Positions 33,297 to 44,996 of a stretch of 64,000 nt of DNA are shown here, piece by piece. Made by a program: the position numbers and the translations under genes. Below the pieces are notes generated by a model. The model saw only the letters and a list, made by a program, of their open reading frames with translations. It made no database searches and was not told the origin of the DNA. The stretch comes from Lunularia cruciata (lineage: Eukaryota > Streptophyta > Marchantiopsida > Lunulariales > Lunulariaceae): positions 18,047,001-18,111,000 of the forward strand of contig OX419756.1 in NCBI GenBank assembly GCA_948567375.1, in the 5' to 3' direction. Positions within the stretch are counted from its first letter, which is position 1; every line of letters starts with the position of its first letter.

Positions 33297-33972
33297 AGTG
33301 GCATTTGCAGTATCATGTTGTTCAATGCTCATAATTCTGAGAATAGATAAAGCAAAGTGTTGTGAAGCAGTGCTCGTCGCTTAAGCTTGATTTTGAGTAT
33401 CAACTTTGTGATTGTGTTTGTGAGTGTGTGGAGAAATTCAAAGTGCAAGTCAATGTGCATGTTGGATGTTGGATTCCGCAACCTTGATCTTCATTCTGTG
33501 TGTTTGATCTTGAGTGAAGTGCAATTGGAGCAATGCCTTGGCAGATCTGAGAGGAATTGTAGTGTTGGTAGTATTCTGCATTTGTGAGTGCGGTGTGAAG
33601 TTGATGTGAAGCAATTTCAATTGAGGAAGTTGTGCCTTCAATGGAGGGGTGGAACACAATTCTAAGGCAAAGTAGTTTTGCAATGAAGTGCTATTTTTGG
33701 GAGAGCTTGAATCATCACAATCAAGATTGTTTGGAAAGAACTGATGGAGTTGTGATTAAGGAGTGCTAATTTGTGACAAGATTGCGAATCAATGCTTGTT
33801 ACTCTCTTCTGGGTGTGGTTTCTACCTGAGAGATAAAAGACGTAACCAAGAAGAACTGCAAGTGTTACTGTTTGACTTTGTATTTGACCAATTTTGACTC
33901 GTATCTCTATGAGAACAAACTTTACTTACCTAATTACCGCAAAAGTGATATTTGCCGGGTTGTCACACTTTT

Positions 33973-34742
33973 GCTGGTGCCAATCCACAATAACATGTGC
34001 ACTGTACAGCTAGGGTCTTCCGATCAAGAGAGGGTAACCAGTTTTGGTTACTGGTTGCAACATAATGTAATTTAACTTGAAGGGCACCCCCTCCAATGAT
34101 CATAGTGATATTTGACAGCATGCCCAAGGGTCGTCTCTTGGTTTGATCCGCAAATTTTAGAATTCGGGGTGTTGGTTCAAACATTGTATACCCCAATCAA
34201 TGTGCAGTGTCTTCTATCATGACATTAACACCCGACCCCAAATCAATGGGTATGGATGTGACCATGCAGCCTACAATCTTTGCATCTACTTCAAGAGATC
34301 CCAAGTCTTCTTGTTCAATATGATAAACTACGGGCAAGTCTTTCATGGTCATCGCCCTTACTTTCTTGAGGGCTGAACTCAACTGCCTCTTGTACAGCTT
34401 GTTGTCCTCCCACAATTGCTTAAATGTGACATTAGTACTTGTAGATGCCATATCAACCACAATATTGTACTGCGGGACTCCTCCCAATTTCACCTTCTTT
34501 GCCTTTGTCTTTGGGTCCAAAGTCTGTCCTTGTTCAAATTGGACTATAGGGTGATTCAAGATGGTAATTGGAGTACAGATGGCCTTGACCCAATGATCTT
34601 TGGGTTGACCAACTTTGGCTTGGATCAAGTCTTTTACTTCGGACCTAATATCTACCAGAAAAATTGGAGGCTTTGTCTTTGTGTTCTCCTCCAAACTCAT
34701 CTCTCGCGTGCAGAGTATTGCTTCCTTGATTTCTTTCCACAA
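33973..34742 (-). pseudogene. Family C aspartic protease region (C1)
   Basis: Open from 34742 to 34197 and again to 33973 in C1 sense. Contains the linker KLGGVPQYNIVVDM and an active-site-like IDLGSGVNVM (about 34205-34235), where a D-S/T-G motif is expected; the middle residue is Leu. Followed by GYTMFEPTPRILKFADQT, familiar from gypsy proteases of this branch. One stop splits the two open pieces. The C-terminal end joins sequence at 30704 across C2. Confidence 0.7.
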
Positions 34743-35987
34743 GGCTTTTGCTTTAGCTTTTGCTATAATCTTTTCCTCCTTAGCAAAAAAGATAGCTTTT
34801 GGGCATAGCCTCTTTGCCTTTTATGGAGACAAGGAAGTAGTACTCACTTCTTTGGGATTGCGCTTCTTCTTACTCGTGTGTGTTTCTACCTTCAAAAGTT
34901 TGAAGTCTAGCCATTCTCCTTCTGAAGCAAGACTCCCTTCTTGAGGCCTCTCTTCCTCAAGTGTTATACAATTTATATTTGTATCCCCTTTTGCTTGGAG
35001 CGCATCACGCTCAGCGGGGGTCTGTACATACTTTACAGGTGGCTTTGGATTTGGTGGTTGCGGACACTGATTTCCCATATGCCCTAATCCTTTACAATTT
35101 CTGCAAAGTGGAACGTACTCAATTTTCCGTCTTGGCTCTGGACAATTTGGAGACCAATGTACTATCAAGCCACAATTGTAGCAAACACCAAATCCAACAT
35201 TTTGAGGCCTATTTTGGCCGCCCATTTGTGGTCTTTGTGGGGGAGCATTATTGTTGTACTCCCTTGGTCTATACCTTGGACCTTGATACAATGTGCTTGC
35301 TTGAGGTTGTACCTCTTGGGTTTGGTACACACCCTCTTCTTCCTCACTTTGGTCCCAATCGGGAACCCAATCAATTTGTTGCATTGGAAATGCAATGCGG
35401 GTCAAACACTCTATATTACCGTGGCCAGATTTACCACAGCAATGCACCACACATTTTGTCGCCCAAATGACGGAGGCTTTCTTTGGTCCTTAGTCCCAAT
35501 GATCTGGATCTTGAAATCCACAAACTCTTTAATAGAAGTCTCCAGCTTGTGGTCCGCCTTAGGTACATTCTTTGTTGGCGGTGTAACTGGTTTTTTTCAT
35601 CCACATCTTTGTATTCTTCTTGGTTTTAATTCTTCTTTGGATTCTGACAAAGAACTTGAAGATGTGGAGGATTCCTCCAAAGAAGGGGATGTGCTACGAG
35701 AAGCTCTCCTTCTAGGCTTGTTGCCTTTCTTCTCCTGATTTCTTTGGTTGCTGGACAAGTGGGAGTGAGCCGCCTCATATTGGGTGACATTTTTGAGGAC
35801 TTTGTCTAGGGAAGTTACATTCCTCTCCTTGACAAAGATACCAATCTTTGGTGAAAGTCCACCAAGGAACCAAGTAATGGCTTGGGCATCGGAGTAACCC
35901 ACCACACCGGATTGTTTCAAAACTCGGTTCAATAGGGCCATGAACTGCTCGGAGTAATCTCACAACTTTTCCTTCTTCCCTCAATCT
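34743..35987 (-). pseudogene. Family C gag, C-terminal part with zinc knuckles (C1)
   Basis: Capsid end (LLNRVLKQSGVVGYSDAQAI, 35880-35940), a Ser-rich basic linker, then three Cys/His clusters: CCGKSGH (about 35430), CYNCGLIVHWSPNCP (about 35160) and CRNCKGLGHMGNQCP (about 35075). The last two keep full C-x2-C-x4-H-x4-C spacing and the first is distorted compared with C3. Gag N-terminus, primer site and LTR end are deleted; the sequence jumps into the LTR at 35988. Confidence 0.75.
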
Positions 35988-38387
35988 AGAGATACTAATC
36001 AGAAATGTCCAAATACAAAGTCAAATAGTAACAATGTAGTTCTTCTTGGGTTCTTCTTTAATCTCTTAGGTAGAAACTACACCCAAAAGAGAGTAACAAG
36101 CTCACAATCTTGACAACTTGTAACAAATTAAGACACCATAATCACAACATAGCAAATTCTGTCCAAACAAATCTTGATTGTGATGATTCAGATGCTCCCA
36201 AAGACAGCACTTCACTATACAACAACTTTGCCTTAGAATTGTGTTCCACCTCTCCATTGAAGGCACAACTTCCTTGATCAAAATTGCTTCACATCAACAT
36301 TGTGATGCACTCACAAATGCAAAATACTACCATCACTACAATTCCTCTCAGATCTGCCAAGGCATTGCTCCGATTGTAGTTCACTCAAGACCAAACACAC
36401 GGAATGAAGATCAGGCTAAAGAATCCAACATCTAACAAACACACTGACTTGCACTTTGAAATTCTCCTCACACTCACAAACACACACACAAAGTTGACAC
36501 TCGGAATTAAGCTCAAGTGACAAGCACTAAAATCAACACTTTGCTTTATCTATCTTCAGAAATATGAATATTGAACAACATTATACTGTGAATGCCACCT
36601 TTAAATAATGAAGCAAATGATAATTACTAACAACTATACCATTTCCTAACAACTCTTCTAACCTGTAGATAAAAAATGACAAACCATCTCTTCATAACTG
36701 CCTCTTTAAATCTCAAATCTGTTATTACTCTGATCCGATGTCAACCCTCTCATCGGCTTCCAAACCCGATGATCTTCCTATTACTTCTCCTTCTTTGGGT
36801 ATATCTACCACTACCAAGTCCTTCACTATTTCTACTACTTCTTCACTAGGAACTACAATTGAGGTCATGGGTAATCCATCAACTTCTTTATCTCTCAAGC
36901 CACTCTTCTCTAAAGTGTCAAATAACAAATCCAAAGATATTTGAATTTCTACTTCTACAACATCAGACTTTCTCTCCTCTATCACACTACTCCTAATTCT
37001 CTCAAACTTTGAATTGACTAAATCTAATCTAAGACTAACATTGTCTCCTACTTCTAACATCTTCTAGTCTACTTGCTCCCTTAATTGGATCAATAAAGTG
37101 TTCATATCCACATCTTTGGCTTTCCTCTTCTGAGTTTCCTGCACAAGCAACTTTAACTCGTGTAGTCTCGCTTCTTCCAATCTTCCTTCCGCCTCGGTGC
37201 ATAGCATAGCTCTCAATTTTCCCACAACTTCTCCTACTGATTTTGATGTATACCCTTGAGATTGCTGTGCCTTCAACTCTTCTTGATACATCTTCAATTT
37301 GTCTTTGTACTTAGTAGCGAGCATCTTCTTCTCCTCCGTATACTGAGAACTCTATAACTCAGCACTTCATACCAACTTGCACTATCTTTCTTCTTCTTCA
37401 TGCTTGACTGCCATGACATGGCCATTATTGTCCCCACAATACTTTGTTCAATCGGGTCCCGATAGGACTCCACCTTGTAACCATTTGTTGTACGCGGAGC
37501 AAAGAATAAATTTTGTATGTCCGTGGTGTCCTTTGCAACATCACACTTCCGATAGAAGGTGATCCCTATTGGTTCTCCTGCTTCCCCAACACTAATTTCC
37601 AATCCGACTTAGTCCATTGAGCCGGATTTCCTCTCTTCCCCTTGACTTCAGGGCCTTCCTCGTAATTACTGGCAGCTATCTGTGCTATGACTCCTCAGAA
37701 ACTGAAATTCTAGTTCCATGCTAAGAAATTAATACAAAGTCCATTCAAGACTTCAATCCTTGCTATGACATCCAACCTACAAATTGTGAAACTTCGCACT
37801 GCCAAAGCGTTCATGATCTTCTTTGCCATGATCTACTCTCTTGTTCTCCGGCATTGGAAGACTATTCCTTCTCTTGGACAAGACACTCTAACCCCTTCTG
37901 GATTTTGCAAAATTTCACTCTCAATTGGCTTCTTGACACACATTACTACAAGACTACTACTCATAGGGACAAGAAATCTCCTTGACATATTCAACTTGCT
38001 CCTATGCAATTGGAATTTTATATTACCCCAAATTGTAGTCATTCTTTAGTAGATTTCAAAATTGACTTCCTCTTCTTCTACGTGTTGTTGTCCTGTCATT
38101 GTCAAGACATGCTTCTTTTGCCTTTGCCATTTCTTGAAGTGTAGTTTCTTGCCACATACAAAGGTTGTTAGATGGTCTTCATATTGGCCATTGCTTCCTA
38201 ATCTGAATATGATGCTCTTTGGACTTGTTTCTTCATACTCCTTTTCAGAGTACTTCCATCATCAGATCTTAAGTTGACTTCTTTGGATTTCCTCCAAAGA
38301 CACTCCCGTCCATTCTTTCTTTTGCAATTTGGCTTTCTTGCTTACTTCTCCTCCAAACGGAAAAAAACAAAAAATGTGGGCACCACA
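35988..38387 (-). repeat. 5' LTR of C1, truncated and with an internal deletion
   Basis: Aligns with the 3' LTR (24278-27544) but lacks its inner 60 bp or so and about 800 bp in the middle of the ORF (junction near 37415, matching 25755 and 26555 in the 3' LTR). Outer end CACCACA is intact. Confidence 0.8.
36725..37829 (-). pseudogene. LTR-embedded ORF remnant in C1 5' LTR
   Basis: Starts with ATG at 37829 (MAKKI) and ends DIGSE at 36725. The WTKSDWKLVLGK motif and the C-terminal DLVNSKFERIRSSV part remain; the middle coiled coil is mostly deleted. Stops are present. Confidence 0.6.
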
Positions 38388-38625
38388 AAATGGCAGCCTA
38401 TGACCTACTATCACAACACTCACTCTCACGGTTTGCAAGTCATGACTTCCTACCTCATTGGAGAGAAACATAGATAATCTGATTGGTCAATACTCTAGCC
38501 TCACTACTAAGAGCGCATGAGCACCTCACACAAACAAGGTGCTCAAATAGAAAGCAAAGAATAGAGGGGGTCCAATCACAAGAAAGCGTAGCAAAAACAC
38601 TACATCTCACAAATCAACACTTGAT
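38388..38625 (-). repeat. B2 LTR, part beyond C1
   Basis: Reverse-complement match to about 50096-50350 of the B3 LTR, including the TTCTTGTGATTGGA and GTTTGTGTGAGGTGC blocks. Starts with the second AAATG of the C1 duplication and is cut at 38625 by A3. Confidence 0.75.
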
Positions 38626-39276
38626 TGTAACACCCATTTGTGCATGTGCGTGGTATTTTGATATTAAGCTTGGCATTACAAATACTTGAGAGATATTATT
38701 TATATAGAGATAAAGGATGGTTCTACATTAGTCATGATTAACTAAAGTTAGTCATAGCTCAGATAGAGAGGACCTTACTTTAGAGGAAGTGGAAAAGATG
38801 AGCACCACTATTTTGGATTTTAGTGTATTGACTTGGAATTATTCATAGGTGTTTGGCTTTGAGGAAAGAATTGAGAATTCTTGAGCTTGCAAGCCTTTTT
38901 ATTTTGGATTCTTCTCTAGTTCAAGGATAGCCCATGTGAAGGAATCCTTGACCTAGTGGTTGGGTCAAGATAAGATCACATGCTTAGTGGAATATGCCTA
39001 TGTGGATGGATATTCCTTTATACTTTTTGACTTTACTTGACTTTTAGCCTAATAACTTGAGTTTCTATGATAAATAGTAACTTTAGTGCATAATTATTTC
39101 ACAAGTATATAAGAAAAGAGTGAGGAAGTACTCATCATCTTTTCATTTGCAACTATTTCTCTCTCATTGAGTTCTGTAGTGAACAATGTCTTGAGTTTTG
39201 GAGTGTTTAACTTGGAGGAGTATGATGGAGTTGGGGTTCTTTGCCTTTTAAGTCCATGGTGCACTATCATAATAGT
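38626..39276 (+). repeat. Family A LTR A3, interrupted
   Basis: Begins TGTAACACCC and aligns with the A1 LTR for about 650 bp, including the TATA box, then stops before the last 45 bp or so, where the C3 LTR begins. It cannot be told whether this is a 5' LTR or a solo LTR because the rest lies beyond the window. The 4-bp left flank is TGAT. Confidence 0.8.
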
Positions 39277-39844
39277 TATGGAACCTACTTTTTTTTCCTA
39301 TTTTTGAAGAAGAAATGTATAGACAAAGTACTATTGTACCTGTATGGCATCAAAAGGCAAAGAATGGTGTCTTTAAGTTGTAGCCCAAAATAAAGTGACT
39401 TTGTGTCAGAAGACAAAGTACTTGTATTGGTCTTATCAACATTCAACCTAAGGTAAGGAAACTTCATCTCGGAATGCTCAACCCGAGGCAAGGACAATGT
39501 AACAACTTTCCTTTGGGGTTGGACATTCAAGAAGGTACTGCACACAAAACCAGTTGGCCTATGAGTGGGGGGAAATTGACATTGACATGAGCATACAAAA
39601 GGTGTGATTCCTCTGTAGAAGCTCAAAGTGAAGAAAGACTGAGGAGATATGTCACTATAAAATGTGGGATTGAGATGAAGAGATGACAAGTAACTTCCCA
39701 TCACCATTAAGGAGTCATCTTGAGGGAGGTTGTGGAAAATGGATTGTAATAAGAGACACACTTGTGCATTGAGAGGAAGTTAGGATCGTTAGTCCAGGAG
39801 TTGGGCAGAAGGGTAGTCACCAACCCAAAGTGGAGGAGAGTAAG

Positions 39845-42800
39845 ATGAGAGGTGGAAAGAAGAACTTGGAATTTGCAATGAGAAATCATGCAATTTGGAG
39901 GTTAGATGTGATTGCAAGGTGTGTTACACACATTTTTCATTTTGGACGAGTTTTAAAGAAGAAATGCATTACTGAAACTGAATTGAACCCAAATGGGAAT
40001 AAATGATGAGAAGTTTGTATTTTGATTTGACCCGAAGAAGTTGACTTTGTGTTGGAGGAAGAAGGACTCGGATTGGATCAAACTGGAGGAAGCTTACTTT
40101 GTGTAAGAGGAGGAAAAACTCTGATTAGATGCTGAAGGAGGGCATACACAAAGGAGGACAGACCCAAAGGAGGAATGGAAATTGTAGGTCAGGATTCTTG
40201 CGGGAGCTGTATCTCAATGATAACATGTCCACATCATGCATGCTATGTCTCGTTGGAAGCGTCTTGTTTAGGGCTTCCCGCTGCCGCTAAAATCGCAGAG
40301 TCTAGAGGTTTCATGCAAAAGTAACAAGCATTTGAAGTTTTGGGAGTATATGTACAAAGTAGTTTAGTATCTTTGGGTTGGTGTCTTTGGGTCTATACAA
40401 CTTTGGACTTCGGACTTCAAGTTTACATGACTTAGGGTCTAAAGACTTCACCTCAAGATAAATATGATTCAACCCAAGGTAGTTGGACTTTAGAGTGCAG
40501 TGAAGGTGACTTTGGGAATCTTGCCAGAGGTATTAGAGGAAGTTAGAGTAAGGAAAGATATTTAGGATACCCATTGCTTCAATTTTAGTTTTGACTGAAG
40601 ATATGATATAATTAGAAGAGAAATAACAGTAGTGAATGAACCCAAAATGCAAGAACATATAGTAAGTGTCTTCAGGTTAGTTACATGAGTGATTAGGTGA
40701 AATTGGGTTGCAGATTGAAGGCGTAGATAGTGTACCCATGCTTTCAATTACAATTCTTGATGAGTACATAGTAGAATTAGTAAAGGAATTAATAGTAATT
40801 AGATCCAAAGTAAGAGAGATAAGAGTGCAGGTGTCTTTGGATTTGACATTGATAGTTTAGAGAAGAATGGGTTGGGAGATAAGGAGTTAGATAGATTACC
40901 CACTAGAGTAATTGTAGATCATGAAAGAGCAATAGTAGAATTGGTAGAGGAATTAGTAGATGTGAAACCCAAGGACAGAGTAGTGAGTGAAGTTACTTCA
41001 AGATTGGAAGCTGAGGAAGAGGTAGACATTGGATTGGAGTAGTAACAGATTGAGATTTGAAGAGGCAAATATGAAGAGGTGCATTGTCATTTTGGATCCG
41101 CAATTTAGAAGAGTTGTTATAGAATGGTATAGTTGTTATTAACTGTCATTTGCTTCACTATTGAAGAGTGACATTTGCAGTAAAATGTTATTCAGTGCTC
41201 ATAGTTTCTAAGAATAGATAAGGCAAAGTGCTATGAAGTAGTGCTTGTTGTTTGAGCTTAATTTTGAGTATCAAGTTTTTGTTTGTGTTTGTGAGTGTTT
41301 GGAGGATTTCAAAGTGCAAATAAGTGTGCTTGTTGGATGTTGGATTCCGCAGCCTTGATCTTCATTCTATGTGTTTGATCCTGAGTGAAGTGCAATCAAA
41401 GTAATGCCTTGACAAATCTAAGAAGAATTGTAGTGTTGGTAGTATTCTACATTTGTGAGTGTAGTGCAAAGTTGATGTGAAGCAATTTTAATCAAGGAAG
41501 TTGTGCCTTCAATGGAAGAGTGGAATACAATTTAGAGGAGAATTCATTTTATAGTGAAGTGCCATTTTTGGGAGAGCCAAAATCATCACAATCAAGATTG
41601 TTTACAAAGATTTGATGGAGTTGTGATTAAGGAGTGTTAATTCATGACAAGACTGTGAGTCAATGCTTGTTACTCTCTTTTGGGTGGGGGTTTCTACCTG
41701 AGAGACTAAAGATGGAACCCAAAAAGAAGTGAAGTTGTTACTTTTCTTTGTATTTGACCAATTTTGAATAGTATCTCTATGGAAGCAAACTTTACTTACT
41801 TGATTACTGCAAAAGTGATATTTGCCAGGTTGTCACACAAGGATCAAAGTCTTGAGCAAGCTTCAGATCGCATTTTTGGCATGGAACTAGAATCTTAGTT
41901 TTCCAAGTTTCATGATCAAAATAATAAAGAGTAAGTGTCTAGATGGACCCAAAGCAGAGAGAGGAAATCCGGCTTGATGGACAGAGTTGGATTAGAAATT
42001 AGTATTCCAACGAGAGGCGGGTGAGGAGTAGGGAGCCACATTCTTGGAGAGAGGAGAAGTAGTTGAAGAAACCCAAGAAGTACAAGATTCCTTTTCTTCA
42101 AAACACAAAAAGAATGGGTTAAGAGTTATAAGGACCTTGTGAGGAGAGGCATCATAGGAGCAACAATGGCTATCTTTAAGTTGGAGCAAACCATGTATGT
42201 GATGAAATATCAAGTGGTGTCTTTCCATAAGATGTTTGCAAGGGAACCAATCAATTGGGCAAAGTGCTTCCATTAGCACACGAGACAAATGGTGTAGAAT
42301 TTGTGGGATAAGTCACCTCCACACTACATTGTGTCATTTGTAGCCTATTTTTACTTGGGATTAAATCTATTAAATGAGGCGGAACAACACAAGATGGTGT
42401 TGCATTTCCATCCCAATTTAAGGAGAGATGCTAATGCGGATGAGCAACAATACATTCTTCAAATCAAAAGCAGTGACAAGTACTACACATAGACAAGGCA
42501 GAGCATGAGATTGGTGGTGAATTCTCCAAAGTCAAAGGAGAGCAGTTGACTTCAAGAAGAAGTAGCGGTGTCAAGACCACAGAAGACCAGAAGAGTGAAC
42601 ACAAAGAAGGACCCGGTGGTAATCACATCATCAGGAGAAGAATCAGAAGGAGAAGCCAAGTACAAGTCAGAAGACTCAAAAAAGAAGAAGAACCTGAACT
42701 CATGTGCAGAGTTGTGAAGTGAGGAGCAAGAGTGAGGATGGAGTGGAGATGCAACCGGTACCAGAGAAAGAAGAGGGAAAGATAGAGATGGTAGAAGAAG

Positions 42801-44170
42801 ATAACCAGAAGGAAGTAGAGGAAGTTCTAGAGAAAGAGGAGAAGGTTATCATTTAGAGAAGTATTGATCAAGAAGAAGCATGATGCATGAGGAGGGACCA
42901 AGTTGAAGAAGAGAAATGGAAAGTGAGAGTTTGGGAAGCAAGGAATCAATTCCAATCAAGCGACTTTGGTTGAAGAGAAGAGTGTCTAGTGAAGAAGAAG
43001 CAAAAAAAGAGAAAACCCTGCAAAGCAAAAGGGAACCTAATCGGAGGAGAAGAGTATCTAAGGGAGATTGTGTATATGTTGCTAACAAAACTAGAGGAGA
43101 AGAAGAACAAAATGTAGTCAGAGTATCTAGAGGAAAAGATTGTGTTGCAGGTGTTAGTGCGGTTAGAAGAAGAGAACTCGGAGTTGAAGGAGAGTATAAC
43201 CCAAGGAGAGGAGCAAAAGGAGATACTACAAGGAGATGTAGTTGAACAAACTCAGGTGATTGAGAATTTAAAGAGAAGTGGGGAGTAAAGAGAGAATAAT
43301 AGAGTTGAATGTCATAGCCAAGGAAAGATAGATAGTTGAGTATGAAATCTTGAAATAACAGTTTGTTGATTCTTGATTAGCAATCATCCATGCTATGGCA
43401 AGGGTAGCAGAGAAGGAGCAAGAGCTCAATAAAGTGATGTAGAGTGTAGAAGAGAAGAAGCAACTCTAGCAAATAGAATTAATAGTGAGGTATAAGGAAG
43501 AAGAAAGATTGAAGGAGTCACTTTGTAGTTTGTAAGAGAAGATAGTGCAGAAGGAAAAGGAAAAGGAGAAGGAGAATATGAAGGCCAAATTTGAGGCAGA
43601 ACTAGCAATGTACCAAGAAGACTGGCAGGAAAATTGGAAATGTGAGAGAAGAATGAGGCTCAAGCCATTGAAAGAGATAGTAGTGAAGATGAATGCAATG
43701 CTGAGTACTGAAGCCAGTAAAAGAATTGAAGAAACAAGATTGCATGAGTTAAGATTGTTGGTGCAAGAGATGAGGAGAAGAAATGCAAAGGATAAAGACT
43801 TGAATGCTCTACTAATTAGTCTCAAAACTTGTGTAGATAGGAAGATATTAGAAGTGGAAGACAAAATCAAGATTAGATTAGATTTTGTTAAGTTAGAAAT
43901 AGATAAACTTCAGAAGGAGGTAAGAGCAAAACCCAAAGTAGAAGAAGTAGGAGTACAAATGTCTTTGGAGTTGCCATTGGAGATATTAGAGAAGGATGGG
44001 TTGCAAGAAGAAGATGTATGTAGATTGCCCATGACACTAATTGTAGATCAGAGCGAATAGGTGTTAGAATTGGTAGAAGAATTAGTAGTTGGGAAATCTG
44101 AGGATAGAGTAGTATGTGAAGTTACATCATGTTTGGAAGCCAAAGAAGAAGTAGACATCGGATTAGAGTA
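39845..44170 (+). pseudogene. LTR-embedded coiled-coil ORF in C3, split by C4
   Basis: ATG at 39845 (MRGGKKNLEF), continuing through RNHAIW, where C2 has a stop after RNHAI, to 39919. It resumes after C4 at 41843 and ends DIGLE at 44170. The stretch 43545-44060 is open for 171 codons: a Lys/Glu-rich coiled coil with LHELRLLVQEMRRRNAKDKD, then DFVKLEIDKLQKEV. This segment restores the part deleted in C2, so together the copies show the full layout. Frameshifts and stops elsewhere. Confidence 0.6.
39920..41837 (+). mobile_element. Solo LTR C4, family C variant, with CAAGG target duplication
   Basis: 1918 bp from TGTGTTACAC to TTGTCACA, flanked by CAAGG at 39915-39919 and 41838-41842, inside the ORF of the C3 LTR. 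The 3' kilobase matches other family C LTRs, including the ORF tail (about 40795-41042) and U5. The 5' part differs and most of the ORF is missing, so it is a deletion derivative or a sub-family. Confidence 0.85.
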
Positions 44171-44977
44171 GTAAAAATTTTGAGATTTGAAGAGGCAGAT
44201 ATGAAGAGGTGCATTGTTATTTTGGATTTTCAAGTAGGAAAAGTTGTTGTAGAATGGTATAGTTGTTAGCAACTGTCGATTGCTCTACTATTTAAAGGTA
44301 GCATTCACAGTCCTATGTTGTTCAATGCTTGTATTTTTGAGAATAGATAAAGCAAAGTGTTGATTTTAGTGCTTGTTGCTTGAGCTTAATTCTGAGTATA
44401 AGCTCTATGTTTGTGTTTATGAGTGTATGGAGAAATTTGAAGTGCAAATCAGTGTGCGTGTTGGATGTTGGAATCTGCATCCTTGATCTTCATTTTATGT
44501 GTTTGATCTTGAGTGAAGTGCAATCGGAGCAATGCTTTGACAGATCTAAGAGAAAAATTGTTGTGTTGGTAGTATTCTACAATTATGAGTGCAACACAAT
44601 GTTAATGTGAAGCAATTTCAATTGAGGAAATTATGCCGTTAGTGGAAGGGTAGAACTCAATTTTGAGGTGAAGTCATTTTGCAATGAAGTGCTATTTTTG
44701 GGAGAGATTGAATCATCACAATCAAGATTGTTTGAAAAGATTTGATGGAGTTGTAATTAAGTGTGACATTTTTTTGTGACAAGATTGTGAGTCAGTGCTT
44801 GTTACTCTCTTCTCGGTGTACTTTCTACTTGAGAGATTAAAGATGCAACCAAGAAGAACTGAGATTGTTACTATTTGACTTTGTATTTGACTAATTCTGA
44901 ATCATATCTCTATGGGAATGAAATTTACTTACTTGATTACCACAAAAGTGATATTTGATAGGTTATCACATGATTTT

Positions 44978-44996
44978 TGGCATCTTTGCTGGGGAT
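44978..44996 (+). other. Primer-binding site of C3, tRNA-Asp type
   Basis: TGGCATCTTTGCTGGGGAT, seven bases after the LTR. It matches 15 of 19 positions of the plant tRNA-Asp primer site as I recall it; three of the four differences are C to T or G to A. Confidence 0.55.

Larger units (their letters stand above)
30710..33967 (+). mobile_element. Solo LTR C2 of family C, with CTTTT target duplication
   Basis: 3258 bp from TGTGGTACCC to TTGTCACA, flanked by CTTTT at 30705-30709 and 33968-33972. It sits in the protease-RT linker of C1, in the opposite orientation. No primer site, gag or pol is attached, so it is a solo LTR. It gives the clearest outer limits for the family C LTR and the best-preserved copy of the LTR ORF. 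Confidence 0.9.
24278..38387 (-). mobile_element. Family C Ty3/gypsy element C1, long LTRs, with nested solo LTR C2
   Basis: Bounded by TGTGACAACC (24278) and CACCACA (38387), with AAATG on both sides (24273-24277 and 38388-38392). Sense order on the minus strand: 5' LTR (38387-35988, lacking its last 60 bp or so), gag, protease, solo LTR C2, RT, RNase H, integrase, polypurine tract, 3' LTR (27544-24278). The primer site and gag N-terminus are deleted at 35987/35988. Every gene is broken. The layout shows that pol ends directly before the polypurine tract and that the extra ORF lies wholly inside the LTR. Confidence 0.85.
22290..38625 (-). mobile_element. Family B element copy B2, split by C1
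   Basis: Minus-strand family B: gag (22290-24052), primer site (24071-24079), end of 5' LTR (24082-24277), then C1, then more LTR (38388-38625) up to A3. Joining the LTR across C1, with AAATG as target duplication, gives sequence collinear with the B3 LTR. The LTR start should lie to the right of A3 and all it contains, outside the window. The downstream half of B2 was lost at the A2 junction. Confidence 0.8.
39277..44970 (+). repeat. 5' LTR of C3, interrupted by C4
   Basis: Starts TATGGAACC (TGTGGTACC in C2) and ends GGTTATCACA. Without C4 and its duplication it is about 3.77 kb. It contains the coiled-coil ORF and a TATTTAAA box near 44289. Confidence 0.8.
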
